DNA of 15,988 bases from Myxococcales bacterium (GCA_014239625.1 JAAZYN010000021.1:1-15988), one strand, 5' to 3'. Counted from the stretch's first letter, positions 1-6,909 are shown. Notes: a model not told the origin generated them from the letters alone. Translations and numbers: made by a program.

Positions 1-189
1 CAGCCGAAGGGCCATGACTGATCCGGGCTAGGGATCCAACGGGAGCAAGCGTTATGGTCGCGATTGAGGTCATCTGCCAGAGTACGCCGCACGTCGTCCG
101 TGAGCCCCGCTCCGCCGGCCACATTAAACCGCGCCGCGACCTGCGGCACCACACGCCCCGCGCATAGAACGAGGAGGGCCAGCGACACC
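1..189. other. Upstream region, no supported gene
   Basis: No convincing gene is seen. The only useful signal is a GAGGAGG Shine-Dalgarno sequence at 171-177 serving the gene that starts at 190. I could not find a convincing sigma-70 promoter. A minus-strand frame is open from an ATG at 191 to the window edge and begins with a hydrophobic stretch, but it would overlap the start codon of the HAD gene and has no clear ribosome binding site, so it is not called. Confidence 0.4.
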
Positions 190-912
190 ATGCATCCACT
201 GCTCGAGAGCGCGATGACGTCTACCGAAGCCACAGGTCGAACGCCGTTCGCGATCCTGGACGTGGACCTCACCATCGTCGACAACGCTCCTAGGACCCGC
301 GCGATCTTTGCCGACTGGCTCCACTCCGTGCGCGGCCGATTGGAGGGGGCTGGCGACAAGGCCATTGAGGCGTTGACGATGCCCATCGTGTTCGGCGTCC
401 AAGACAACCTCAGAGCCCTCGGAGTCAACGACCCTGACATGCAGCGCGAGGCGCTTGGCTTCTGGCTCCGTGCCTTTTTTTCATCGGAGTACTGTCGCCG
501 CGACGTCGCCATCCCGGGGGCCGTGGATGCCGTCCGAAGGCTACACGAGCTGGGCATCACCATCGCCTATCTGACCGCGCGGACAGCGTCGATGGCGGAG
601 GGCACCGTCGCCTCGTTCGCCACGTTTGGCCTGCCGGTGTGCGTCCCAGGGACGGTCCTGATCATGAAGGAAGACCCGAAGGAGAACGACCAGCGATACA
701 AGGAGCGCGCGCTGCGCTGGATCGGTGAGCTCGGAGCGCCGGTGCTGTGCGCCGACAACGAGCCGGGCCACGCCAACGCCATGCATCGTGCCTTTCCAGA
801 GGCCCTGACGGTGTTGGTGGGGGACCGCCACTCGGCCCGAGCGCCCGAACCCGCGGCCGGCGTCGTCAAGCTGGCGCGACTGTCGAACACAATCCACGAC
901 GAGGACGGCTGA
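190..912 (+). CDS. HAD-superfamily hydrolase
   Basis: A 240-residue protein of the haloacid dehalogenase superfamily, most likely a soluble cytoplasmic phosphatase or phosphohydrolase. All four HAD motifs are visible: motif I LDVDLT with nucleophile D24 and general acid D26; motif II YLTART with T129; a motif III lysine around K160 (MKEDPK); motif IV ADNEPGH with D189. A helical insert between motifs I and II is a cap, probably C1 type. The ATG at 190 was chosen because GAGGAGG lies 12 bases upstream. A longer TTG start at 64 would add an Arg/Ser-rich, non-conserved leader, and an ATG at 214 has no ribosome binding site. The stop is one base before the CoA-transferase gene, so the two are probably co-transcribed. 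The substrate cannot be read from the sequence. Confidence 0.85.
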   Translation: MHPLLESAMTSTEATGRTPFAILDVDLTIVDNAPRTRAIFADWLHSVRGRLEGAGDKAIEALTMPIVFGVQDNLRALGVNDPDMQREALGFWLRAFFSSEYCRRDVAIPGAVDAVRRLHELGITIAYLTARTASMAEGTVASFATFGLPVCVPGTVLIMKEDPKENDQRYKERALRWIGELGAPVLCADNEPGHANAMHRAFPEALTVLVGDRHSARAPEPAAGVVKLARLSNTIHDEDG

Positions 913-913
913 G

Positions 914-1540
914 ATGGTTTGGTCCCGCGACGAGATGGCGCTCCGCGCCGCCAAAGAGGTCACCCCCGGTATGACGGTCAACCTTGGGATCGGGATCCCG
1001 ACTCTGGTGGCCAACCATCTGGGACCCGACGCGCAGGTGATGCTCCACTCGGAGAACGGGCTGCTCGGAATGGGCCCATTCCCCTACGAAGACAACGTCG
1101 ACCCGCTGATCATCAACGCTGGAAAACAGACCGTCACGATCGTCGACGGGGGGAGCACGTTTGATTCCACGCTGTCGTTCGCGATGATCCGTGGCGGTCA
1201 TGTCGACCTGGCGATCCTGGGGGCGATGCAGGTCGCTGCGAACGGAGATCTGGCCAACTGGATGATCCCGGGTGGACTGGTCACTGGGATGGGTGGGGCC
1301 ATGGATCTGGTCAGCGGCGCGCGGCGCGTCCTGGTCATCAGCCGATTCCGCACGAAAAAGGGCAAACCCAAGTTGGTCCCGCGCTGCACGCTACCTCTCA
1401 CGGGCGTCGGTTGCGTGGACCGCATCATCACCGACGTCGGAGTCTTCGAGCCACGAGGCGAGGGGTTTGCGGTGGTCGAGCTCGCCCCCACGATCACCCG
1501 CGCGGACCTCGGTGACGATGTGGCGTGGGCGGACCACTGA
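914..1540 (+). CDS. scoB: 3-oxoacid CoA-transferase, subunit B
   Basis: A 208-residue beta subunit of a family I CoA-transferase. These enzymes move CoA between succinyl-CoA or acetyl-CoA and a 3-oxoacid such as acetoacetate. The N-terminal segment GMTVNLGIGIPTLVANHL and the SENG motif at residues 46-49 are diagnostic; E47 is the glutamate that forms the CoA thioester in this family. The C-terminal CTLPLTGVGCVDRIITDVGVFE block is typical of ScoB/AtoA. Length matches the usual free-standing subunit B (about 205-220 residues). It starts one base after the HAD stop. The alpha subunit, normally immediately upstream, is not present in this window. Substrate choice (succinate versus acetate or butyrate as CoA partner) is unresolved. 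Confidence 0.92.
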   Translation: MVWSRDEMALRAAKEVTPGMTVNLGIGIPTLVANHLGPDAQVMLHSENGLLGMGPFPYEDNVDPLIINAGKQTVTIVDGGSTFDSTLSFAMIRGGHVDLAILGAMQVAANGDLANWMIPGGLVTGMGGAMDLVSGARRVLVISRFRTKKGKPKLVPRCTLPLTGVGCVDRIITDVGVFEPRGEGFAVVELAPTITRADLGDDVAWADH

Positions 1541-1546
1541 CCGCGG

Positions 1547-1574
1547 TTGACAAGGCAGGTTGGGCGCATATCTT
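1547..1574 (+). promoter_or_regulatory. Sigma-70-type promoter of tRNA-Leu(CAA)
   Basis: A perfect -35 hexamer TTGACA (1547-1552), a 16-base spacer and a -10 hexamer TATCTT (1569-1574). Its predicted start is a few bases before the mature tRNA 5' end at 1585, the normal spacing for a monocistronic tRNA gene. Confidence 0.7.
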
Positions 1575-1584
1575 AGGGCGCCAT

Positions 1585-1668
1585 GCCGGAGTGGCGGAAT
1601 TGGTAGACGCGCTGGATTCAAAATCCAGTGGGAGTGATCTCGTGTCGGTTCGAGCCCGACCTCCGGTA
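1585..1668 (+). tRNA. tRNA-Leu (anticodon CAA)
   Basis: A class II tRNA of 84 bases with long variable arm. The acceptor GCCGGAG pairs with CTCCGGT (1661-1667), leaving a G1-U72 wobble, and the discriminator is A1668. The anticodon stem CTGGA/TCCAG (1612-1616, 1624-1628) is perfect and encloses loop TTCAAAA, giving anticodon CAA at 1619-1621, which reads UUG. The T-loop GGTTCGAGCC region is canonical. The 3' CCA is not encoded (GCC follows), so it must be added by nucleotidyltransferase. Confidence 0.96.
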
Positions 1669-1697
1669 GCCCTCGACATTCCTTGCGTCTTCAGGCT

Positions 1698-1776
1698 GCC
1701 GCCGGGGCCATCGCGGGGGCGGCTCGAGGCGCGGACTCGGGCCGCGGCGCGGCCTGGCTGACGCGGCCTCGGCCGC
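1698..1776 (+). terminator. GC-rich hairpins downstream of tRNA-Leu(CAA)
   Basis: Two inverted repeats lie in the 231-base gap between the tRNA and the PP2C gene. The first is GCCGCC (1698-1703) with GGCGGC (1718-1723). The second is GCGGC (1763-1767) with GCCGC (1772-1776) around a CTCG loop. Neither has a U-tract. They could terminate or process the tRNA transcript, but in DNA this GC-rich such stems also arise by chance. Confidence 0.25.
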
Positions 1777-1864
1777 CCACCTCCATGCCCTGCGGGCGTG
1801 TGCACCGGTGGGCTCGAGTCCGGCGCTGCGGGTGGGCGGTCCGCGCGAATATCAGCGGCCCTTT

Positions 1865-1893
1865 TTGACGGCTCTTGCGTCGACTGCTAGCGT
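1865..1893 (+). promoter_or_regulatory. Promoter of the PP2C gene, probably leaderless
   Basis: A -35 hexamer TTGACG (1865-1870), a 17-base spacer and a -10 hexamer TAGCGT (1888-1893). The -10 ends six bases before the ATG at 1900, so the predicted transcription start coincides with the start codon. There is no Shine-Dalgarno sequence between them. The start codon itself is secure because the encoded N-terminus is the conserved PP2C opening. Confidence 0.55.
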
Positions 1894-1899
1894 GATTGT

Positions 1900-3978
1900 A
1901 TGGCGCTTCAGTTCAGTGCTCGCACTGACATAGGTCTCGCGCGAGACCAAAATGAGGATAACTTCCTCATCGATCGCAAGCTGCAACTCTTCATCGTCTG
2001 CGACGGGATGGGGGGGCATAACAGCGGCGAGGTGGCCAGCGCCACGGCTGTCAATGTCGTGCGCGAGACGTTGCTGAAACAACGACAGACCCTGACCAAC
2101 TACGAGCGAGGTGAGTCGAGCGCCACCGAGCGTGACGTCCGTGCGTTGCTCACCGAGGCGGTTCAGACGGCCAACGCGCGGATCCACGAACGGGGGATGG
2201 CGTCGCCTGCCCAGCGTGGGATGGGCACGACGCTGTGCCTGCTGCTCATCATCGGATCCCGTGGCTTCTACGCGCACGTGGGTGATTCGCGACTGTACCG
2301 TATGCGCGGCACGCGGTTCGAGCAGCTGACGATGGACCTCTCGTTCTATAACGAGTCACTGCAAATCCAGCCCGAGTTGGCCCAGGAGCTGCTCGACGAT
2401 CGGTTCAAGAACGCCATCACGCGGGCGCTCGGTCCCACCGCTACCGTGGCGGTGGATACCGAAGACTTCCTGCTGAAGTCGGGCGACCGGTTCATGCTCT
2501 GCTCGGACGGGCTCTCGGGCTACCTCGACGAGGACGAGGGCTCGCTAGAGCGGCTGATGACGATCGCCGATCTGGACGAGGCCGCGCAAGCGATGATCCT
2601 CTACGCCAACGATCAAGGCGGCAAGGACAACACCACGACGGTGCTGATCGAGGTCGGCGATGAGGTCGGCGAAGCGCGCGATGCCCCAAAGGCGTTCCTG
2701 GCGCTTCGCGGCTTCCCGCTGCTGCGGCACTTGAAAGACGCCGAGCTGCAGACGCTCATCGCGCTCACCGATGAGCGCTGCTTCGAGCCGGGTCACAAGC
2801 TCTGGGCCGAAGGCGACGAGACAGACGGTCTCTACGTGGTGGTCGAGGGACAACTCGTCATCTCGCGGATGAACACCCTCATCAGCCGGATCGGCCCAGG
2901 GCAGTACGTCGGCTCCATCACGGTCATGGACGGGGGCCGGCGCAGCGCGGCGGCCTTCGCGGACCGCGGTGGACCGGTGACCTGCCTGGTGTTGTCCCGC
3001 GACAAGTTCAACGAGCTGCTGCTGAACCAACCGGCGTTGGGTATCAAGCTGTTGTGGGGCATTGCGCGGAGCCTCGCCTCGAGGCTCCGCAACGCTACCG
3101 GTCGCGTCGTGAGCTCTGCCCCCGCCTCACCGGAGTTCTTGCACGGGGACGTGAAGTTCAAGGGCGGCCTGCAGCCCGGCTGGAAGCCCGCCCCGGGAGC
3201 GCCCGCGATCCCGGTCGAAGACGATCCAGCGCACCGTGCGAAGGCCAGTACGAAGCCCACCCCAAAGCCCGCCCCGAAGACCGCCTCGAAGACCGCCTCG
3301 AAGACCGGCTCCATCGGGGACAGAGCCAAGCCTCTGACCAGCGGGGCCGGCGGCGACAAGAAAAAAAGGATAAAGAAACCAAAGCAGCGCGCGACGGCTC
3401 CGATGCGTCCCATAGCGCCTCAGCCCGAACGCAGCGGCAGCGACTCTCCGGAACCCAGCGCCACGGTCTCGGAGGCCTATCTCGAGCCGGTCGTTCCGCA
3501 GCCCATGACACCCGCCGAGCCGCGGCCGGACGCCACGACCCTGCCGAGCATCCCCGCACCAGCGGCACCCGAAGAGTTACGGGCAGACGTCTCCGAGCAC
3601 GTCGACAGCCCTGTGATTCCCACCGAGGCGCAGGCCCCCGAGCCCAAGCCTGAGGGCGACCAGCTCGTCGGCGACGCGGCGACGTCGGCTACGACTCCAG
3701 ACGTGCCGCCGACTCAGCCGGAGCCCCCCGCCGAGCCCGACTCTGATCCAGCCCCCGCCGTCGCCGCGCCTGCGGCTCAAAAAGACGCTCCCGTTTCGCA
3801 GGACGATTCAGACGCCGCTCCGAAGGCCAAAGACAGCGCCGCCGAGGCTCAGTTCGTGCCCACGATCGGCGACATCTTTGGCACCACCAGCTCGTCGGGA
3901 CGCGGCAGCCAACGCAGGCGCCATCAGCGGCGTGGGTTGCGCCCACGGCGCGGTTCTGCCAAGGGTAGGTCGGACTGA
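1900..3978 (+). CDS. PP2C-type Ser/Thr phosphatase fused to a cyclic-nucleotide-binding-like domain
   Basis: A 692-residue three-part protein. Residues 1-250 form a PPM/PP2C phosphatase with its metal-site motifs intact: RDQNEDN (D20), DGMGGH (D35-G36), GDSRLYR (D129), SDGLSG (D203) and GGKDN (D243). It should dephosphorylate Ser/Thr-phosphoproteins using Mn/Mg. Residues about 268-395 form a CNB (Crp/PKA-regulatory type) beta-barrel plus helix. Its phosphate-binding cassette is degenerate: the usual Gly-Glu is G338-S339, although arginines R347-R348 remain, so cAMP/cGMP binding is doubtful. Residues about 405-692 are low-complexity Pro/Ala/Lys with two basic clusters (KKKRIKKPK near 488 and an Arg-rich C-terminus), with no membrane segment. 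It heads a plus-strand set with the lipoprotein and glycosyltransferases; the next gene starts 19 bases on. The partner kinase is not in the window. Confidence 0.9.
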   Translation: MALQFSARTDIGLARDQNEDNFLIDRKLQLFIVCDGMGGHNSGEVASATAVNVVRETLLKQRQTLTNYERGESSATERDVRALLTEAVQTANARIHERGMASPAQRGMGTTLCLLLIIGSRGFYAHVGDSRLYRMRGTRFEQLTMDLSFYNESLQIQPELAQELLDDRFKNAITRALGPTATVAVDTEDFLLKSGDRFMLCSDGLSGYLDEDEGSLERLMTIADLDEAAQAMILYANDQGGKDNTTTVLIEVGDEVGEARDAPKAFLALRGFPLLRHLKDAELQTLIALTDERCFEPGHKLWAEGDETDGLYVVVEGQLVISRMNTLISRIGPGQYVGSITVMDGGRRSAAAFADRGGPVTCLVLSRDKFNELLLNQPALGIKLLWGIARSLASRLRNATGRVVSSAPASPEFLHGDVKFKGGLQPGWKPAPGAPAIPVEDDPAHRAKASTKPTPKPAPKTASKTASKTGSIGDRAKPLTSGAGGDKKKRIKKPKQRATAPMRPIAPQPERSGSDSPEPSATVSEAYLEPVVPQPMTPAEPRPDATTLPSIPAPAAPEELRADVSEHVDSPVIPTEAQAPEPKPEGDQLVGDAATSATTPDVPPTQPEPPAEPDSDPAPAVAAPAAQKDAPVSQDDSDAAPKAKDSAAEAQFVPTIGDIFGTTSSSGRGSQRRRHQRRGLRPRRGSAKGRSD
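3274..3309 (+). repeat. 12-bp tandem repeat in the PP2C tail
   Basis: Three consecutive near-identical 12-base units, consensus TCGAAGACCGCC, with differences at the first base of unit 1 and near the end of unit 3. They encode a Lys-Thr-Ala-Ser repeat in the disordered tail. Units are in frame, so slippage would change tail length without breaking the gene. Confidence 0.7.
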
Positions 3979-3997
3979 CCGACGAGGTGGACGACCC

Positions 3998-4663
3998 ATG
4001 TGGACCCAGGCCCTCGGCATAACGTTGGCCGCGCTGGTGATGACCGCCGGCGCATGCGAAAAAAAGGCGATCCCGCCCTCGACGCCGAGCCCTGATGACC
4101 CGTCACGCCACCTGACGGGCGGCAAGCTCCTGCTCGAAGAGCGGTTTGACGGGGCGACGTTCTCCAGCTCCTGGACGGTCACCGAGGGCGGCGACTGGAC
4201 CATCGTCGACGGGTGGGCGCACAGCAAGAAAGCCCGGAACAAGGGCCTGTGGCTGACGGGCACCAAGCTGCCAGCGGCGACCCGGGTGGAGTTCGACATT
4301 CGCAGTGAGCCGCGGGGGGGAAAGCGCTTCGAGGGCGACACCAAGTGCGAGATCTTCAACACAGAGCCGGCTCACGAGAAGGGCTATGTGCTGGTCAATG
4401 GTGGGTGGAACAACGCGCTCGACATCATCGCTCGCTTGGACGAACACGGCAAAGACCGCAAAGAGCGCTCCTCGCGCCCCGTCGAAGCATCCAAGACCTA
4501 TCGCTGGGCGATCGTGCGCACCGACAACACGCTCTTCTGGTTTCGTGACGGAGGGCTGTTCATGTACTACCGCGACGCCAACCCGGTGCCGGGTCAGTAC
4601 TTCGGCTTCAACAACTGGGAAGCCCATCTCTACGTCGACAACCTGAAGGTGTTCGAGCTGTGA
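3998..4663 (+). CDS. Lipoprotein with a concanavalin A/LamG-like fold
   Basis: A 221-residue predicted lipoprotein. A hydrophobic signal (residues 3-19) ends in TAGAC, giving lipidated Cys20 followed by EKK. The lipobox is slightly off consensus, with Ala at -3. After a short Pro/Ser linker, the rest resembles beta-sandwich carbohydrate-binding or DUF1080/DUF1961-type domains: an LEERFDG opening, a GLWLTG strand, VEFDIRSE, and a C-terminal YVDNLKVFEL strand, a characteristic ending of this fold. No catalytic pair is evident, so a sugar-binding or structural envelope role is more likely than hydrolysis. The ATG at 3998 is preceded by GAGGTGG (3983-3989); an in-frame upstream extension would bury the signal peptide. 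Its stop overlaps the next gene's GTG start (GTGA, 4660-4663). Confidence 0.8.
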   Translation: MWTQALGITLAALVMTAGACEKKAIPPSTPSPDDPSRHLTGGKLLLEERFDGATFSSSWTVTEGGDWTIVDGWAHSKKARNKGLWLTGTKLPAATRVEFDIRSEPRGGKRFEGDTKCEIFNTEPAHEKGYVLVNGGWNNALDIIARLDEHGKDRKERSSRPVEASKTYRWAIVRTDNTLFWFRDGGLFMYYRDANPVPGQYFGFNNWEAHLYVDNLKVFEL

Positions 4664-5421
4664 ACCGACGCTCGCGGCGGACGACCGCCGTCCAGCCTCT
4701 AGACCACTCTGTCGCGGTTGTGGTGCCGGCTTTCAACGAAGCCACACGCATCGGGCGCGTCCTGGCGACGATCCCGTCATACGTGGAGACGGTCATCGTC
4801 ATCGACGATGGATCGACCGATGAGACAGCCGAGCTTGCAGAGCGGGTCGATGGCGTCGTCGTCGTGAGGCACACCACCAATCGCGGTGTCGGCGCGGCGC
4901 TCACCACGGGATATCGTGTCGCGCTGGAGCTCGGAGCCGACATCGTGGCGGTCATGGCGGGCGACGGGCAGATGGAACCGGACGAGCTCTGGGCGCTGGT
5001 CGCTCCGATCGCGCGGGGAGAGCTGGACTACGTCAAGGGCGATCGCATCAGTCACCCAGACGTGACGCGACGCATGCCCTGGGTCCGGCGGCTGGGGACC
5101 CAGGCCCTCGCGCGTCTCACGCGACGGGTCGCTGGAGCCGGCGCGCTCCCCAGGCTCAATGACGCTCAGTGCGGCTACACCGCGATCGCATCGAACACCC
5201 TCAAGCGGCTCCCCCTCGAGCGGCTGTACCCGCGATCTGGGTATCCCAATGCTCTTCCGGGCATGCTGGGTGTGCTGGGGGCCCGCGTCGGTGAGCGCAC
5301 CGTCTCTCCGGTCTACGCCGGAGAAGCCTCGGGGCTGCGACCGTCGCGCGCCCTTGTGACCCACAGCTTCGTGTTGGTGCGCGCTGCGCTGTGGCGTTTG
5401 TCGGTGTCTACTCGGTGGTGA
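4660..5421 (+). CDS. Family 2 glycosyltransferase (polyprenyl-phosphate sugar transferase-like)
   Basis: A 253-residue GT-A-fold enzyme of family GT2. The nucleotide-sugar site is clear: VVVPAFNEA at residues 21-28, DDGSTDET at 49-56, and the metal-binding acidic motif GDGQM with D102. The sequence following NRGVGAALTTGYRVALELGAD matches DPM1/dolichyl-phosphate-mannose-synthase-like enzymes, which transfer a sugar to a lipid carrier or to glycan on the cytoplasmic face of the membrane. There are no obvious C-terminal transmembrane helices, so it is the short soluble form. It begins with GTG overlapping the lipoprotein stop by four bases, and its own stop overlaps the next glycosyltransferase, indicating translational coupling. 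The acceptor is unknown. Confidence 0.88.
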   Translation: MNRRSRRTTAVQPLDHSVAVVVPAFNEATRIGRVLATIPSYVETVIVIDDGSTDETAELAERVDGVVVVRHTTNRGVGAALTTGYRVALELGADIVAVMAGDGQMEPDELWALVAPIARGELDYVKGDRISHPDVTRRMPWVRRLGTQALARLTRRVAGAGALPRLNDAQCGYTAIASNTLKRLPLERLYPRSGYPNALPGMLGVLGARVGERTVSPVYAGEASGLRPSRALVTHSFVLVRAALWRLSVSTRW

Positions 5422-6486
5422 GGGAGGTCGGCGGCAGCGACTGGGGTCGGGTCGGAATGCTGACGACCAGTTGGCCGTCGACGCGCGTGCCCTACGCCGG
5501 CCACTTTGTGAGCTCGATGGCCCGCGCCCTGGTAGCCGAGGGGGCGTCGGTCGCCGTGGCTGCGCCGGAGTTTTCGGGTGACGGCGGGCTGCTCGCCTCC
5601 GAGTCCATAGAGCTGGTTTCCTCGCCGGTGTCCGGACAGGGCGGTGGCCTGGTCGACAACAAGGCCGGGTGGCTACCGACCTTGCGCGCGCTCCGTTCCG
5701 CCGCCTTGAGGGTGGGCAACTGCGACGTCTGGATCGCCCACTGGTGGCCCACCGTCGCCGCCCTCCCCTTGTCTCAACGAGCCGTCGTGGCGCTGCACGG
5801 ATCCGACGTCGACCTGCTCGACAGGATGCCCTCATGGGTCGCCCGGAGCGTCGCCAAGGGAGTCGCGAGCCGGGCTACGGTCGTGGGCGTCGCGCCCCAC
5901 CTGGCGTACCGTTTCAACGCCACGCTGGGTCGCTCCGAGGCGCTGGTGTGCCCCCTGGGGGCTGAGCCGCCGGCCACGATGGCCGTCCCCGACGTCGCTT
6001 CCCAGTGGCGTGAGTCGGCCAAGCCTCGAGTGCTGACGGTCGCACGCGACGCTCCCGGAAAGGGGCTCTCGCGAGCGCGACAGGCTGCATCGATGGTCGA
6101 CGAGGTCTCTTGGCTGATCGCCGACGGCCAGCCCCCGCTGTCTCCCAACGAAGTCTGGGCCCTGGTGGCAGCCGCGGACCTGCTGGTGGTCCCAAGCGAG
6201 GATGGTCCGAACCAGCCGCGAGAGGGCCAAGCCCTACATCATCTCACAGGCCGAGGCCTGCGGCACGGCGATCCTCGGCGGCCCCAACCGGAGTGTGGTC
6301 GAAGCGTTGACCGCGAGCGGGCAATGCATCGTCAACGAGCCCGGCTCCGAGGCGCTAGCGCGCGCGGTGCGACGATGCGTCGAGCCTCCGACCCTGGAGC
6401 GGAGTGCGAGACACTCGCTCAGCGCGGGTGAGCGTCTGCAGTGGCCGCGTGTGCTGAAGTCGTGGCTGGGCGCCGTAGCCCGATAA
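5418..6486 (+). pseudogene. GT-B (family 4-like) glycosyltransferase with an apparent frameshift
   Basis: Two overlapping frames together make one glycosyltransferase of about 355 residues. The first frame carries the N-terminal Rossmann domain (MLTTSWPSTRVPYAGHFV, ALHGSDVDLL) and the start of the donor domain (RVLTVARDAPGKG, then LLVVPSEDGP). It then turns into unrelated sequence and stops at 6431. The second frame, one base on, carries the missing end: KPYIISQAEACGTAILGG, the usual GT4 donor-site helix, to a stop at 6484-6486. Removing one G from GGG at 6224-6226 joins them smoothly. Start choice: GTG at 5418 overlaps the upstream stop as GTGA, like the preceding gene pair; ATG 5457 is the alternative. 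The break may be a real mutation or a sequencing or assembly error; I cannot tell which from one copy. Confidence 0.75.
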
Positions 6487-6498
6487 CCGCGACTCTGC

Positions 6499-6609
6499 TT
6501 ACTTCTTACCGCGGCGCGACGACGTCTTCTTCTTGCGCGCCAACCGTGCCTTCTTGCTGTTCTGCGCATCGCGCTGGCGCATCTTTCGCGAACGGTCACC
6601 CTTACCCAT
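6499..6609 (-). CDS. Small, very basic protein (36 residues)
   Basis: A 36-residue protein opening MGKGDRSRKM and ending KTSSRRGKK; nearly half its residues are Lys or Arg, with no hydrophobic core. The MGKGDR start recalls the small ribosomal protein THX, but the remainder does not clearly match, so no family is assigned. Nucleic-acid or ribosome association is an inference from charge. The ATG at 6609 (minus strand) is supported by GGAGAG (6615-6620) five bases upstream; an in-frame upstream start would lie beyond the promoter. A good promoter sits at 6653-6680. It converges on the glycosyltransferase with only 12 bases between stops. Confidence 0.7.
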   Translation of the reverse strand: MGKGDRSRKMRQRDAQNSKKARLARKKKTSSRRGKK

Positions 6610-6652
6610 AGCTGCTCTCCGAAATAATCTGGTTTGTGCTTTGCGGCGCCGG

Positions 6653-6680
6653 AGTATAGGAGCCGTGCGGGTCATCGCAA
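6653..6680 (-). promoter_or_regulatory. Promoter of the small basic protein gene
   Basis: Read on the minus strand: -35 TTGCGA (6675-6680), 16-base spacer, -10 TATACT (6653-6658). The predicted start near 6646 gives a leader of about 37 bases containing the GGAGAG ribosome binding site. Confidence 0.6.
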
Positions 6681-6701
6681 ACCAAAAACCGCTCATAACG
6701 C

Positions 6702-6730
6702 TTGACGATCCCCCGGTGAGTGCCTAAAAC
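6702..6730 (+). promoter_or_regulatory. Promoter of tRNA-Leu(CAG)
   Basis: -35 TTGACG (6702-6707), 17-base spacer, -10 TAAAAC (6725-6730). The predicted start near 6737 would leave about 43 bases of 5' leader to be removed by RNase P. Confidence 0.5.
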
Positions 6731-6779
6731 CCAGGCCGATGCCGCGTCAGATCGGGTCTACGGCGGCGACGTGCTCTGT

Positions 6780-6866
<87 letters not shown>

Positions 6867-6872
6867 GCGACT

Positions 6873-6909
6873 CCGGGTCAGCCACCTCATCGTGAGGTGG
6901 CCGACCCGG
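6873..6909 (+). terminator. Strong hairpin after tRNA-Leu(CAG)
   Basis: An almost perfect inverted repeat six bases after the tRNA: CCGGGTC plus GCCACCTCA (6873-6889), a TCG loop, then TGAGGTGGC plus GACCCGG (6893-6909), interrupted only by an A-C mismatch. That is 16 base pairs. No U-tract follows, so it is either a U-less terminator or a 3' processing or stability element for the tRNA transcript. Confidence 0.5.

Noticed and set aside
64..189. TTG-initiated N-terminal extension of the HAD protein
   Set aside because: The added residues are Arg/Ser-rich and unlike the family, and a GAGGAGG ribosome binding site supports the ATG at 190.
1..191. Minus-strand frame open from an ATG at 191 to the window edge, with a hydrophobic N-terminus (VSLALLVLCAG)
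   Set aside because: It would overlap the start codon of the well-supported HAD gene, has no clear ribosome binding site, and a frame of about 60 codons is easily open by chance at this GC content. Sequence left of position 1 would decide.
3361..3653. A7 run in the PP2C tail as a programmed frameshift site, giving a shifted Arg-rich tail
   Set aside because: The heptamer is not in the right phase for canonical -1 slippage and the alternative frame looks like non-coding sequence.
4777..5835. 352-codon minus-strand open frame across the two glycosyltransferases
   Set aside because: Very Arg-rich translation typical of antisense frames in GC-rich DNA; both opposing genes have clear family motifs.
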